Shown: positions 1 to 31,975 of the stretch, one piece after another
Layout: every line of letters starts with the position of its first letter
Numbering within the stretch: position 1 is the stretch's first letter
Source: Pyxidicoccus sp. MSG2
GTDB taxonomy: Bacteria; Myxococcota; Myxococcia; Myxococcales; Myxococcaceae
Direction of reading: 5' to 3'
Length of the DNA: 64,000 nucleotides
NCBI RefSeq assembly: GCF_026626705.1
Contig: NZ_JAPNKC010000001.1
Coordinates: 8,388,001 to 8,452,000, forward strand
Program-made: the position numbers and the translations under genes
Notes under the pieces: generated by a model
What the model was told of the DNA's origin: nothing
Seen by the model: the letters and a program-made list of their open reading frames with translations, nothing else
Database searches by the model: none

Positions 1-398
1 GCGGAGTTGATGAGGATGTGGGGGATGCACAGCAGGCTGTTGCTGATGGTGTTCACGTCATCCGTCAGCACCGCGAGCAGCCGATGTCCTCCGAACTCCT
101 CCAGCCGCCGGAGCGGGGTGGAGATGATTTGATGGGCAAGCTGCATGCGCATCTTCTGGAGCATTTCCTGCTGGAGATTGTTCAGGAAGAGCTGCGAGGC
201 GACCCGGGCGACCAGCGCCACCAGCCCGATGCCGACGAAGCGCAGGGCCGTGGCGGCGGTGGCGGGGACGGAGCGCTCCAGCAGGGAGTTGATGAGGGAG
301 ATGAGCCCCGCGCTGGCGGCGCCGGAGAGCACGCCGCACAGGACTGGCAGCACGAGGCTGCGCTTCGAAACACGCAAGAAGAACTGGATGAGAGTCAT
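1..398 (-). CDS. Cyclic-peptide/siderophore export ABC transporter, N-terminal part (runs off left edge)
   Basis: Only the first 132 codons are inside the window. The protein begins MTLIQFFLRVSKRS and has two hydrophobic stretches (about residues 16-38 and 52-75), followed by a polar stretch containing QQEMLQKMRMQLAHQI and LRRLEEFGGHRLL. This is the membrane-domain start of half-size exporters of the SyrD/PvdE type, which carry their ATPase domain at the C-terminus (not visible here). It starts 13 bases after the stop of the terminal NRPS, with AAGGGG five bases before the ATG, so it should be co-transcribed. By family and position it would move the finished lipopeptide across the inner membrane and may give self-protection. 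The substrate is inferred from context. Confidence 0.8.
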   Translation of the reverse strand, partial: MTLIQFFLRVSKRSLVLPVLCGVLSGAASAGLISLINSLLERSVPATAATALRFVGIGLVALVARVASQLFLNNLQQEMLQKMRMQLAHQIISTPLRRLEEFGGHRLLAVLTDDVNTISNSLLCIPHILINS

Positions 399-411
399 GG
401 GTTCCCCTTGC

Positions 412-3400
412 TCAAGCCGCACTGGACGCGGAGGAGGTGTTCCCCTCTCGCGCTCGCTCCAACAACTCCCGCAGCCGCTCCGCCACCTGCTCCACATGGG
501 GTGGGGCGATGAGACTGAAGTGGTCTCCGGGCACCTCGTGCACCTCCACCTTCGAGGCCAGGGCGCCCCAGCCCAGGTCCTCCGCCAGGCCCTCCCGCGG
601 CCCCTCCGCCGCGCGCAGCAGGACGAGCGGGCCCGGGTAGGGCCCGGGCAGGTACGCGTGTGAGGCGCGCAGGTTGAGGGAGAAGACCCGCCACAGCGCG
701 CGCAGCTCGGAGAGCGCTTGCGGCGGCAGGTCCGCCCCCGCTCCCGGCGTGTCCTCCAGGAGTGCCTTCAGCTCCTCCGCGTCCACCTGCCCCAGCAGCC
801 CGGCGGCCTCGGGGTTCAGTCCGGACAGGCGCGACAGGTGGTCGGCGAACAGGAACACCTCCCGGGCGAGGGCCTCCGCTCCCTCCAGCCTCTGCCCGTC
901 CTCGTGGCTCCGGGCGTCGATGATGGCCAGCAGCGCCACCGTCTCTCCGCGCTGCTGGAGCTGGCGGGCCATCTCGTAGGCCACGCGTCCGCCCATGGAC
1001 CAGCCGCCCAGCAGGTACGGCCCGTGGGGTTGCACCTCCTGGATGGCGTCCACGTAGCGGGTGGCCATCGCCTCCAGCGTGTCGTGCGACTCCTGCCCCG
1101 TGGGGGACTGCAGGCCGTAGAAGGGCTGCTCCGGATGCATCCGCCTCGACAGCTCGAGGTAGGCCAGCACGCCACCGCCCACCGGGTGCACGCAGAAGAA
1201 GGGCGTTCGGGGGCCCCCGCGCCGCAGCGGCACCAGGGCCGACTGCGAGGGTGCACCCGCGTCGATGCGTGCCGCCAGCGCCTCCAGGGTGGGCGCCTCG
1301 AAGAGGTCGATGACGGCCAGCTCCACGCCGAAGGTGCCGTGGACGCGCGCCACCACCTGCGTGGCCATCAGCGAGTGGCCTCCCAGGTCGAAGAAGTCAT
1401 CCCGAGCGCCCACGCGCGGCACCTTCAGCAGCTCCTCCCAGATGGCGGCCAGCCGCAGCTCGGTGGCGGTGCGCGGCGCCACGTGGTCCGCGCCCTCCCG
1501 GACCCGCACGGGAGCGGGCAGCGCCTTGCGGTCCACCTTGCCGTTGGAGGTGAGCGGCAGCGCGTTGAGCACCACGAAGACGGAGGGCATCATGTACTCC
1601 GGCAGCCGCTTCTCCAGGAAGCGGGCCAGCACCGGTTCCTCCAGCGCCTGCCCCTCCCGGGCCACCGCGTACGCCACCAGCCGCTTGTCGCCCGGCTGCT
1701 CCTCGCGCGCCACCACCACGCACTCGCGCACCGAGGGGTGGGCTCCCAGGGCCGCCTCCACCTCGCCCAGCTCCACGCGGTACCCGCGAATCTTCAGCTG
1801 GTGGTCCACCCGGCCCAGGAACTCGATGCGCCCATCCTCCAGCCAGCGCACCTTGTCTCCCGAGCGGTACAGCCTCGCGCCCGGCTCCGGGCTGAAGGCG
1901 TCCGGGACGAAGCGCTCCGCCGTCAGGTCCGTCCGGCCCAGGTAGCCGCGGGCCACGCTGGCGCCGCCAATGTAGAGCTCGCCCGGCACGCCCACCGGTA
2001 CCGGCTGTCCGTCCCCGTCGAGCACGTACACCCGCACGTTGCCCAGCGGCCGGCCCAGCGGCACCGACTGCGCGCCAGGCGCGCGCACCCCACGCTCCAC
2101 CCGGCCGCACAACACACCCACCGTCGTCTCCGTGGGGCCGTAGTGGTTGAACACCTCGCACGTGGGCGACAGCGCATGCACCTGCTCCACCAGCGCCCAG
2201 TCCGAAATGTCTCCTCCCAGCACCAGCCGCTGGCGCGGCAGCAGCTTCTCCGCCCCCGGTGCCGACAGCAGCGCGCCCAGGTGCGTGGGGACGATCTTCA
2301 GGCCGTCCACCGCGTGCCGCGCGCCGTAGTCCCGCATCCGCCCCGGGTCCGCCGCCGTGTCCTTGTCCACCAGGTGCAGCGCGCCTCCCGAGCTCAGCGT
2401 GGGGAAGATGGCGGTGTGCCCCAGGTCCGCCGCCAGCGTGGACACCGAGGCGAAGCTGGCCTGCGGCGCCAGCTCCAGCCGGCGGGTGACGCCCTCCACG
2501 TAGCAGGCCAGGTGCCGGTGCTCGATGCACACGCCCTTGGGCTGTCCCGTACTGCCCGAGGTGTAGAGGACGTAGGCGAGGTTGCCCGGCCCCACGCGGC
2601 TGGACGGAGCCTCCTCCGGCTGCGCCTCCAGCATGCCGTCGTCCGCGTCCAGGCTGACGAGGAACCCGCCCTGCGCGGGCAGCTCGTCCATGAGCGACTC
2701 CTGGGTCACGATGAGCTGCGCCTTCGCGTCGCTCAGCACGTGCCGCATCCGCTCCCGGGCATGCGTCTGGGACGGGTCCAACGCCACGTAGGCGCCGCCC
2801 GCCTTGAGGATGCCCAGCAGGCCCACCAGCGCATGCACCGAGCGCTCGACGAACAGGCCCACCCGAGTCTCGGGCATCACCCCCAGGGCCTGCAGGTAGT
2901 GCGCGAGCTGGTTGGCCTTGCGGTCCAGCTCACCGTAGGTGAGCTGTCCGTCCGCGGCCACCACCGCCACCGCCTCCGGCACGCGCGCCGCCTGCTCCGC
3001 GAACAGCTCGTGGAAGCAGCGCGACGGGTAGGGCGCCGCCGTCTCATTCCACGCCACCAGCTGACGGTGGCGCTCCGACTCCGACAGCAGCGGCAGCGTG
3101 GAGAGCCGCTGCTCACCGCCCGTGGCCACCACCGCCTCCAGCACCCGCTGAAAGTGCAGCGCCATGCGCTCCATCGTCGGAGCGTCGAAGAGGTCCATGC
3201 TGTACATCCACGCGCAGTACAGCCCCTCGGGGGAGGGGCTCACCAGCACCGTCAGGTCCAGCTTCGCGGTGGCGGGGTCCACCGCGTCCGACTCCATCCG
3301 CAGCCCGGGCAGCTCCACCACGGAGCGGGTGGTGTTCTGCAGCACCAGCTTCACCTGGAAGAGCGGCGCGTGCGCCATGCTGCGCTCGGGGTTGAGCGCC

Positions 3401-4395
3401 CGCACCAGGTCCTCGAAGGGCAGGTCCTGCTGCGCGTAGGCGTCCAGCGACACCTGCCGCGCCTGCGCCAGGAGCTGGCGGAAGGTGGGGTTGCCCCCCA
3501 GGCGCAGGCGCATGACGAGCTGGTTGACGAAGAAGCCGATGAGGGACTCCGTCTCCGCGTGGTCCCGGTTGGCCACGTCCGTGCCCACCACGATGTCCGT
3601 CTGCCCGCTGTAGCGGTGCAGCAGCGCCTGGAAGGCGGCCATCAGCGTCATGAAGAGCGTGGCGCCCTCGCGCTGGGAGAGCGACTCCAGCGCTTCGGCC
3701 AGGGGCGCGGGCAGCAGCGACAGGTGGGTGGCGCCGCGGTAGGTGCGCACGGCCGGCCGGGGCCTGTCCGTGGGCAGCTCCAGCACGGAAGGGGCGTCCT
3801 CGAGCTGCTTGCGCCACCACTCCAGCCGCGCCTCCAGCACCTCGCCGCGCAGCCACTGTCGCTGCCAGATGGCGTAGTCCGCGTACTGCATGCCGAGCTC
3901 CGGCAGCGGCGAGGGCCGGTCCTGGCGGAAGGCCTCGTAGAGGGCCGCCATCTCCCGCACCAGCACGCCCATGGACCAACCATCCGAGATGATGTGGTGC
4001 ATGGTGAGCAGCAACGAGTGCCGCTGCTCCTCGAGCCGCAGCACGGTGGCGCGCAGCAGCGGGCCGGTGGACAGGTTGAAGGGCCGCCGTGCCTCCTGGG
4101 TGGCCACGCGCCGCGCCTCGGCCCCGCGCTCCGACGCGGGCACGTCGCACAGGTCCACCACCGCCAGCGGCATCACGGGGGCGGGGGAGATGACCTGGAC
4201 GGCTCGCCCTGCTCGGCGTGGAAGGTGGTGCGCAGCGACTCGTGGCGGCGCAACAGCTCGTCGAAGGCGCGCTGCAGCGCCCCGACGTCGAGCGCTCCCT
4301 CCAGGCGCAGCCCCGCGGGGATGTTGTAGTAGGCGGTACCGGGCTCGAGCTGGTCCAGGAACCACAGGCGCTGCTGGGCGAAGGAGAGGGGAATC
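412..4395 (-). other. NRPS module 7 plus thioesterase (C-A-PCP-TE), predicted aspartate
   Basis: Aligning the adenylation core with GrsA by eye gives the ten-residue pocket code DLTKVGHVGK (from AADLGHT, LKIVPT, VLGGD, NHYGPTETTVG and the A10 lysine). As I remember the published codes, aspartate is DLTKVGHIGK, so Asp is a fairly good call. The thioesterase (about 412-1260) has nucleophile Ser in GWSMG and a His in GDHFSL. It would release the chain by hydrolysis or cyclisation; the sequence does not say which. The condensation domain is the one cut by the frameshift. Confidence 0.75.
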
Positions 4396-7300
4396 GAGCC
4401 CGTCCGCTCCGCGCGCCTGGGAGCCGGGACGCGGGTGGAGGAAGCGGCGTTGCCTTGCGCGGCCTCGACCCGGGCGGCGAGCGCCTCCAGGGTGGGGGCC
4501 TCGAAGAGGGTGCGCAGGGGCAGCTCCACGCCGAAGGTGGCGCGGATGCGCGAGGCCACCTGGGTGGCCAGCAGCGAGTGGCCACCCAGCTCGAAGAAGT
4601 TGTCGTGCACGCCCACCCGCTCGACCTCCAACAGCTCCGCCCACATGGCGGCCAGGTCCGTCTCCAGGGGCGTGCGCGGGGCCACCTGGCTCGTGCTCGC
4701 GGGCTGGTGCTCCGAGCCGGGCTCCGGCAGGGCGTCGCGGTCCACCTTTCCGCTGGAGGTGAGGGGCAGGGCCTCCAGGGGGACGAAGGCCGAGGGCACC
4801 ATGTACTCGGGCAGCTTCCCCTTGAGCCAGGTGCGCAGCGCGGTGGCGTCGGCCGTCTGGCCCTCGCGCACCACCCCATAGGCGACGAGCCGCTTGTTGC
4901 CGGACGCGCCCTCGCGCGCCACCACCACCGCCTCGCGCACGGCCGGGTGTCCCAGCAGCACGGCCTCCACTTCACCGGGTTCGATGCGGTAGCCACGCAC
5001 CTTCACCTGGAAGTCGGCGCGGCCCAGGTACTCGATTTGGCCGTCGGCGAGCCAGCGCACCTTGTCACCGGTGCGGTAGAGGCGGGCTCCCGGCGCGCCG
5101 TCGGCGTCCGGCACGAAGCGCTCGGCGGTGAGCTCGGGGCGGCCCAGGTAGCCGCGGGCCACACCCACGCCTCCGACGCACAGCTCGCCCGCCACACCCA
5201 CCGGCACCGGCCGCAGGTGCGCGTCCAGCACGGCCACCCGCACGTTGTGGAAGGGGCGGCCGATGGTGATGCGCCGCGCGTCCACCGCGTCTGTCAGCGT
5301 GGCGCAGATGGTGGTCTCCGTGGGGCCATAGGCGTTGATGAAGCGCCGGCCCGGCTGCCAGCGCGCCACCAGCTCCGGCGTGCAGGCCTCACCCGCGGAC
5401 ACCACCGTCTTCAGTGTCTCCAACCCTTCCGGCTCCAGCTGGGCCAGCACCGAGGGTGTGAGGGTGGCGGCGGTGATGGCCTGCTCGCGCAGCACCTTCA
5501 CCAGCGGCGTGCCCGGCATCAGCTCCTCGCGGGGGGCGAGGCACAGCTCCGCTCCGGCGAGCAGGGGCGGGAAGATTTCCCACACCGAGGCGTCGAAGGC
5601 CGCGGAGAAGAACTGCAGGACACGGCTGCCGGGGCCAAGGCCCATGGCGTCAATCGTCTGCAGCGCCGTGTTGGCCAGGCCGCGGTGGTGCAGCAGGGTG
5701 CCCTTGGGGCGGCCGGTGCTGCCCGAGGTGTAGATGACGTAGGCGAGCTGGCTCTCGTCGCCCCAGGCCTCCAGGTCCTCGGTGGACTCGCGCTCCACGC
5801 GCGCCCACTGCTCGTCCAGGAGGATGAAGGCACCCCGCCGCTCCAGCAGCACCTCACGCTCCGAGTCGGTGAGCGTTACCGGGGCGAAGGCGTCCGAGGT
5901 GATGAGCTCCAGGCGGTCGGGAGGAAGGCCGGGGTCCAGGGGCAGCCAGGCGCCGCCAGCCTTGAGGGTGGCGAGCATGGCCACGATGAGCTCGGGCGAG
6001 CGCTCCAGGCAGATGGCGACGAGCACCTCGGGGCCGACGCCGAGCCGGCGCAGGTGGCGGGCGAGCTGGTTGGCGCGGGTGTTGAGCTCGCCATACGTGA
6101 GCGTCTCAGCGCCGAAGCGCAGGGCCACGGCGTCGGGGGTGCGGCGCACCTGGGCCTCGAAGAGGCGGTGCACCTGGGTGGGCCGGGGCAGCTCTCGCGG
6201 GGCCGGGCTTCCCGCCGCGAGCAGCCGCTGGCGCTCGGTCGGGGTGAGCAGCGGCAGCGCGGACAGAGGGGCTTCGGGGCGGGCGCAGATGCCCTCCAGC
6301 AGCACGCGCAGGTTGCCCACCAGCCGGGACGCGGTGCTCTCGTCGAACAGGTCGACGTTGTATTCCAGGCTGCCGAGCAGCGCCTCCGGGCTCTGCACCA
6401 TGGACAGGGCCAGGTCGAACTTCGCCACGTGGCTGTCGGCCGCCAGCGGGCGCAGCGTCAGGCCCTGGGTCCCCATGGAACGGGGCTGGGGTTGGTCCAA
6501 CACGAACCACACCTGGAAGAGCGGGCTGTGGCTGAGGTCCCGCTCCGGGTGGAGCTCCTCCACCAGCTTCTCGAAGGGCAGGTCCTGGTGCGTCTGGGCT
6601 TCCAGGACGGTGGTGCGCACCCGGGCCAGCAGCTCGCGGAAGGTGAGCCCGGCGGAGAGGCGCGCGCGCAGCACCAGGGTGTTGACGAAGAAGCCGATGA
6701 GGCCCTCCGCTTCGACGAAGCGGCGGCCGGCGATGGGCGAGCCGACGGCCAGGTCATCCTGGCCGGAGGTGCGGTGCAGCAGCACCTGCCAGGCGGCCAG
6801 CAGGAGCATGTACGGGGTGACGCCCTCGCGCTGGCAGAGCGCCTGGACCGACTCGGACAGCTCCCGGGGCAGCTCGAAGGAGACGCTGGCGCCGCGGAAC
6901 GCCCGCGTCGGCGGACGGGGGCGGTCGGTGGGCAGCTCCAGCAGGCCCGGCATTCCCTCGAGCTGCTGCTTCCACCAGGAGAGCTGCCGCGCCAGCTCAT
7001 CGCCCTGCAACCACTGGCGCTGCCAGAGGGTGTAGTCCGCGTACTGCACGGGCAGCGCGGGCAGGGGGGAGGGCTTGCCCTGGGAGAAGGCGGCGTAGAG
7101 GGCGGCCATCTCCTGCACCAGCACGTTCATGGACCAGCCATCGGAGATGATGTGGTGCATGACGAGCACCAGCACGTGCTCGGTGGCGGAGAGCCGCAGC
7201 AGCGTGGTGCGCAGCAGCGGACCCTGGGAGAGCTCGAAGGGCCGGAGCACCTCCTCCTTGAAGAGCCGGAGGGCTTCGGCCTCGCGCTCCGCGGCGGGCA

Positions 7301-7706
7301 GCGCGCTCAGGTCCACGCGCGTCAGGGTGACGGGGGTGGGGGAAGAGACAGTCTGGGTGGGCGTCTCCTGGTGGGCCTGGAAGGTGGTGCGCAGGGACTC
7401 GTGGCGGCGCACCAACTCCGTGAAGGCGCGCTCCAGCGCTCCGGTGTCCAGCGGGCCCTCCAGGCGCAGGGCCGAGGGCAGGTTGTAGAGCGCGGTACCG
7501 GGCTCGAGCTGCTCGAGGAACCACAGGCGCTGCTGGGCGAAGGACAGCGGCAGGGGGCCGTCCCCGCGGGGCTGGGGCGCGAGGGACGGGAGCGCGGACG
7601 CCGTCTGCGGGGTGCTCTGCTGCCTGGCGCGGAGCTGCTTGAGGAGCAGGTTGCGCTTCTCGGGGGGAAGACTTGCCAGACGCTTGAGGATGTCGCTGTC
7701 GCTCAT
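412..7706 (-). CDS. Nonribosomal peptide synthetase, C-A-PCP-C-A-PCP-TE (terminating subunit), interrupted by a -1 frameshift
   Basis: The product would be about 2,431 residues if one missing base near 4200 is restored. It begins MSDSDILKRLASLPPEKR, a short helical leader likely to dock with the upstream synthetase. Module 6 has a condensation domain (HHIISDGWS), an adenylation domain (YTSGSTGRPKG) and a carrier domain (GGHSLLA, Ser about 1044). Module 7 repeats these (carrier GGHSLMA) and ends in a type I thioesterase with GGWSMGG and GDHFSL. In the given sequence the frame from 7706 ends at 4173 inside the second condensation domain. The frame that ends at 412 takes over at about 4200 and carries every remaining motif. 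The ATG overlaps the P450 stop as ATGA. The frameshift could be a sequencing error or a real lesion. Confidence 0.9.
4396..7706 (-). other. NRPS module 6 (C-A-PCP), predicted phenylalanine
   Basis: The adenylation pocket reads DAWTVAAICK (from FDASVWE, ATLTPS, VVSAGE and NAYGPTETTIC). This differs conservatively from the gramicidin S synthetase Phe code DAWTIAAICK, so Phe is the best call. The condensation domain is of the LCL type with HHIISDGWS. It accepts from module 5 on the other polypeptide, so the docking leader at its N-terminus matters. The carrier Ser lies in FFELGGHSLLA. Confidence 0.7.
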
Positions 7707-9114
7707 GACGAGACGGCCTTCGGGCTCGGAGAGGAGTCACGCGCCACGGAGGGCGCTGGATGGAGGGTGGCCTTGAGGCCGAAACGGGGACGGTAGGTGT
7801 TGCTGGCCACGGGCGTGACGGGATGGCCCGGGACGAGGCGGACCTGGAAGCGCGGCAGCAGCGTGGCGAGCACCGCCACGATGAGCGTCAGCGTGTAGCC
7901 ATTGCCGACGCACATCCGCTGGCCGCCGCCGAACGGCATCCAGGCATGGCGGTGTCGCTGCTCCTTCTGCTCGGGGAGGAAGCGCTCGGGGTCGAACCGC
8001 TCGGGGTCCTTCCAGAACGAGGCGTGGCGGTGCAGCAGCCACGTGGGGATGAGCACCAGGCTGCCGGCGCGGACGGTGAAGCCGGCAATCTCGTCGTCCT
8101 CCTGCGCGCGGCGCATGAGCTGCCAGGCGGGCGGGTACAGGCGCAACGTCTCCTCCACCACCGCGCGCGTGTAGCGCAGGGCCTGGAGTTGCTCGCCGTC
8201 GGCCGAGGGACGTCCCCCCAGCACCGAGGCCAGCTCCTCACGCACGCGCTGCTCCACCTCCGGGTGGCTCATCAGCGTGTACCAGGTCCAGGTGAGCGCC
8301 ACCGACGTGGCCTCGTGGCCGCCGACGAGCAGGGACACCAGCTCGTCGCGGACCTCGGTGTCCGTCATGGGCTCGCCCTGCGTGTCCCGGGCCTCGATCA
8401 GCATGCCCAGGATGTCGTCCCCGGCGGAGGGGGCCTTGCGGCGCTCGGCGATGAGGCCATGGAGCGAGGCGTTGAGTGCATCCGTGGCGGCGTCGAACTG
8501 CTGGCGCCGCGAGCGGGGATACCCCAGCCGCCGCAGCACGAGCTTCCAGAGCGAGTCGCGGGCCTTGGCATGCGACTTGTGGGAGAGGAACGCCACGCTC
8601 GCCTGGAGCCCTGCATCGCGCTCGTACACACCGCGCGAGAACAGCGAGGCGCCGAGCAGGGTGGGCACCAACAGGCGCATCTGCTCCAGCAGCTCCACGG
8701 GCTCGCCGGTCCGGGCGGGCTGTTCCCAGCGCTCGGCCAGGGCCTCGGTGCTCAGCACCATGTCCTCCACCATGCGGGCCAGCCGCGAGCGATGGAAGGC
8801 GGGCTGCACCATTCGGCGCTGGCGGAGCCAGACGGCGCCGCTGCTCTGGAAGATGCCATTGCCCATCAGCCGGCTGGGCCGCTTCTCCGGCGCGGGGTAG
8901 TTGCGCGCGTTGTCCGCGAGCACGCGCTGCACATGGTCCGGGTGGGCCAGCATGTAGAGCGGGCCCTGCTGCGTGTTGAAGTAGGCGATGTCCCCGTACT
9001 TCTGCTGGGTGCGCACGAGCGCGCCGAGGGGGTCCTTCACCTGCTCGTTGAGGCGCAGCAGCCAGTGGCCATGGTGGCCGGGCGGCAGCACGGCTTTCTT
9101 CGGAGCATTCATCG

Positions 9115-9118
<4 letters not shown>
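7703..9118 (-). CDS. Cytochrome P450 within the NRPS operon
   Basis: A 471-residue soluble P450. Visible hallmarks are the I-helix GGHEATS (about residue 270), the K-helix EETLR followed by LYPPAW, the PERFDPERF segment, and the haem loop FGGGQRMCVGN with Cys403 as thiolate ligand. The start at 9118 overlaps the upstream NRPS stop (ATGA), and its own stop overlaps the next NRPS start (ATGA), so all three are translationally coupled. An alternative ATG lies two codons in. Sitting between two synthetase genes, it most likely oxidises the fatty acyl tail or an amino acid of the lipopeptide, free or carrier-bound. No redox partner gene is seen nearby. Confidence 0.93.
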
Positions 9119-29910
<20,792 letters not shown>

Positions 29911-30318
29911 GTCAGGGGGCCTCAGGACGACTGGTGACGGCACCGTCTCGAGCGAGCGGCGCAACGGCACGAAAATGTGTGTTGGTTTAAACGAATGTTT
30001 TGTTTCCAGCAATGCCTGAAAAATTTGCTAGGGCAGTGCAAAGTTGATTACCCGCAGTCGCGGTGCACGGGTCGCGCTTTCGGCTTTTCTCAGGAAAGAA
30101 GACAAGGCCGAGAGCCTCCGAAAGCGCGCATCGACCCCATGCGGTTACGTCCGCAAGGGGGTCTCGGATTCGCACTTCTCAGGAGTGGCACCCGTCGCAG
30201 CGGGATGCGGAGCTGGCGCGAGTCTGGCGCGCTTCGGGCATCACCGGGCCGAGGTCCAGTCAGCACCGGGACGCGGACCCAGGGGCTGTCCGGCCCCGGG
30301 TCCGAGGTCCGAGATACT
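29911..30318 (-). promoter_or_regulatory. Intergenic region upstream of the NRPS operon with an AT-rich island (likely promoter)
   Basis: These 408 bases hold no credible gene. The stretch from about 29970 to 30055 is markedly AT-rich against its surroundings, includes the palindrome GTTTAAAC (29985-29992), and lies 60-145 bases before the NRPS start, so a promoter for the NRPS operon is likely here. One possible sigma-70-like pair on the minus strand is TTGCTG (30007-30012) with TTTAAA (29986-29991), but the 15-base spacer is short. The right part holds the terminator-like hairpin at 30275-30303. Confidence 0.4.
30275..30303. terminator. GC-rich hairpin after the diiron hydroxylase gene
   Basis: GGACCCAGGGGC and GCCCCGGGTCC pair across the six-base loop TGTCCG, giving 11 pairs with one bulged A. 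It begins 16 bases past the stop of the minus-strand gene ending at 30319. No T-tract follows, so it may only stabilise the 3' end or slow polymerase. Confidence 0.45.
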
Positions 30319-31911
30319 TCAGCGCAGGAAGAACTCCGCCTGGCCGTACGGCAGGCCGGTGGTGATGCCCTGGCCGCGGCAGTACTCCATGAGCTTGCGC
30401 GACTCGACGAGCTGCGGCGAGTTCTCGTGGTAGCCCATCACCATCACATGTCCCAGCCAGGGCTCCTGACCCATGGCGTAGATGTAGACCTGCTGGGGCT
30501 TGAGCCGCTGGACGATTTCGATGGCCCGCACGGCGTTGGAGCCGTTGAGCCGCCGGGACTGGTCCATCTTGCGCGACAGCGGGGTGGGCAGCAGCGGGCC
30601 GTACATCCAGCTGAGCGGGCCGCCCTCGGACTCCATGCCCAGGAACATCACGTCGATGTTTCCCACCGCCCGGTGGATGTGATCGTACAGGTGCGGCTCG
30701 AGCGCGTTGGAGTCCGCGGCCATCAGCAGCGACCGGCCCCCGAGCTGGATGAGGTGGGCGATCTTCGCCTGGATGTTCAGGTCGCCGTGCTCACCGATGA
30801 AGGGCAGGCCGAGGAGCCGTCCGCCCGGTAGCGGCAGGGTCTCCATCTCGCTGAGGGCCACCACGTTGCGGAAGCCGGTGTTCTGCAGCATCAGCTTGAG
30901 CGAGGGGTCCACCAGCCCGCCGCCGCTGCTGGCCGGCACCACGAGGGTGCCGATGCGGTGGCGCAGCTGGAGCAACGGCTCGAACATCAGGTGGTCGGCA
31001 TGGCCGTGGGTGATGAGGACGTAGTCGATGTGCTCGGGCAGGTCCGCGTAGGTGTAGCGCGGCAGCTCCGAGGGGAAGTCGTAGCTGACGACGGGGTCCG
31101 TCAGGATGCTGACGTCGCGCGTCTCGATGAGCACGCACGCGTGGCCGAAGTAGCGGATGCGCACGCCCTCGCCGTCATACCTGGAGGCAGGGCGCGGCGG
31201 CTGGTCCGTGAAGAAGGTGGAGAACGTCTCGTGGTCCTTGGCCTCGACGCCCAGCGCCTCGCGCACCGGCCCCACCGGCCCGGGCGTGCGCCGCATGGAG
31301 AAGAGCTGATCGATGGCTTCGTTGCGGTAGGGCGTCTTGACGATGAGGCTGCCGTCGTCCGTGTCCAGCCGCGGCGTGCTGAAGACATACGGGCGCGCGT
31401 CGCCGTGGACCAGCCGCATGCACAGGCTCTGCGAGGACTCGCGGTGGAAGGGGCTGAGGTAGAGCAGCGACTCGAAGAAGCGCGGTGAGGCGCGGTTGTT
31501 CAGGTCGTACGTCAGCTCCACGTAGCCGCGCAGCAGGTCCGGCACCCGCGGGTACAGCTCCTCCAGCGAGAAGCCCTCCGCGGTGGACAGCAGCTTGTCC
31601 AGGTCCAGCATCGCCTGGGCGTACTTGAGCGACAGGGCCTCCTCGCTCAGGGTGCGCTCCAGCAGCGCCTTGACGCCCTCCACCCGGTCCACGCCGTAGT
31701 TGAGGTAGGGGCCGCCGCGGAGCGCCGGGCTCTTGAGGGCCGCCACGTGGATGGCCGGGTTGGCCACGAACGACTCCATGATCTTCACATGGAGGTTCGC
31801 CACGAAGAGTGGCGCCGTCATCGGGGACACCAGGTACCACCACGCGTACCACTGGTTGTACAGCGGCTCGGTGACGACGTTCTGCTTCAGGTACAGCGCC
31901 GGCTCGGACAT
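30319..31911 (-). CDS. CmlA-like diiron beta-hydroxylase (metallo-beta-lactamase fold) for NRPS-bound amino acid
   Basis: A 530-residue protein. The N-terminal half contains EPLYNQWYAW and a segment with KIMESF and ALRGGPY, as in CmlA-type proteins. The C-terminal half is a metallo-beta-lactamase fold with HGHADH at residues 302-307, GEHGD (Glu374) and AADSN (Asp400). CmlA of chloramphenicol biosynthesis is almost the same length, and as I recall has its diiron ligands at 305-310, 377 and 403. A constant offset of three is strong support, though this rests on memory. A last His ligand could be His488 or His495. CmlA hydroxylates the beta carbon of an aromatic amino acid while it is tethered to a carrier protein. 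Here the target would be a residue on the neighbouring NRPS. A plain MBL hydrolase is the alternative. Confidence 0.78.
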   Translation of the reverse strand: MSEPALYLKQNVVTEPLYNQWYAWWYLVSPMTAPLFVANLHVKIMESFVANPAIHVAALKSPALRGGPYLNYGVDRVEGVKALLERTLSEEALSLKYAQAMLDLDKLLSTAEGFSLEELYPRVPDLLRGYVELTYDLNNRASPRFFESLLYLSPFHRESSQSLCMRLVHGDARPYVFSTPRLDTDDGSLIVKTPYRNEAIDQLFSMRRTPGPVGPVREALGVEAKDHETFSTFFTDQPPRPASRYDGEGVRIRYFGHACVLIETRDVSILTDPVVSYDFPSELPRYTYADLPEHIDYVLITHGHADHLMFEPLLQLRHRIGTLVVPASSGGGLVDPSLKLMLQNTGFRNVVALSEMETLPLPGGRLLGLPFIGEHGDLNIQAKIAHLIQLGGRSLLMAADSNALEPHLYDHIHRAVGNIDVMFLGMESEGGPLSWMYGPLLPTPLSRKMDQSRRLNGSNAVRAIEIVQRLKPQQVYIYAMGQEPWLGHVMVMGYHENSPQLVESRKLMEYCRGQGITTGLPYGQAEFFLR

Positions 31912-31975
31912 CGGTATTTCTCTCGGAACGGCTGGGGTGTGTGGACCGGCGTGCGGTCCATTCAGGGGATTCGGC

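Noticed and set aside
29911..30012. N-terminal extension of the giant NRPS from TTG at 30012.
   Set aside because: The extra 34 residues are unlike FAAL N-termini, lie in the AT-rich promoter-like stretch, and ATG 29910 has a better ribosome site.
29940..30060. A sigma-54 promoter for the NRPS operon.
   Set aside because: No TGGCAC-N5-TTGC pair with correct spacing was found in the AT-rich stretch.
30319..31911. Simple metallo-beta-lactamase or quorum-quenching lactonase.
   Set aside because: Such enzymes are usually 250-300 residues; this 530-residue protein has a CmlA-like N-terminal half and ligand spacing.
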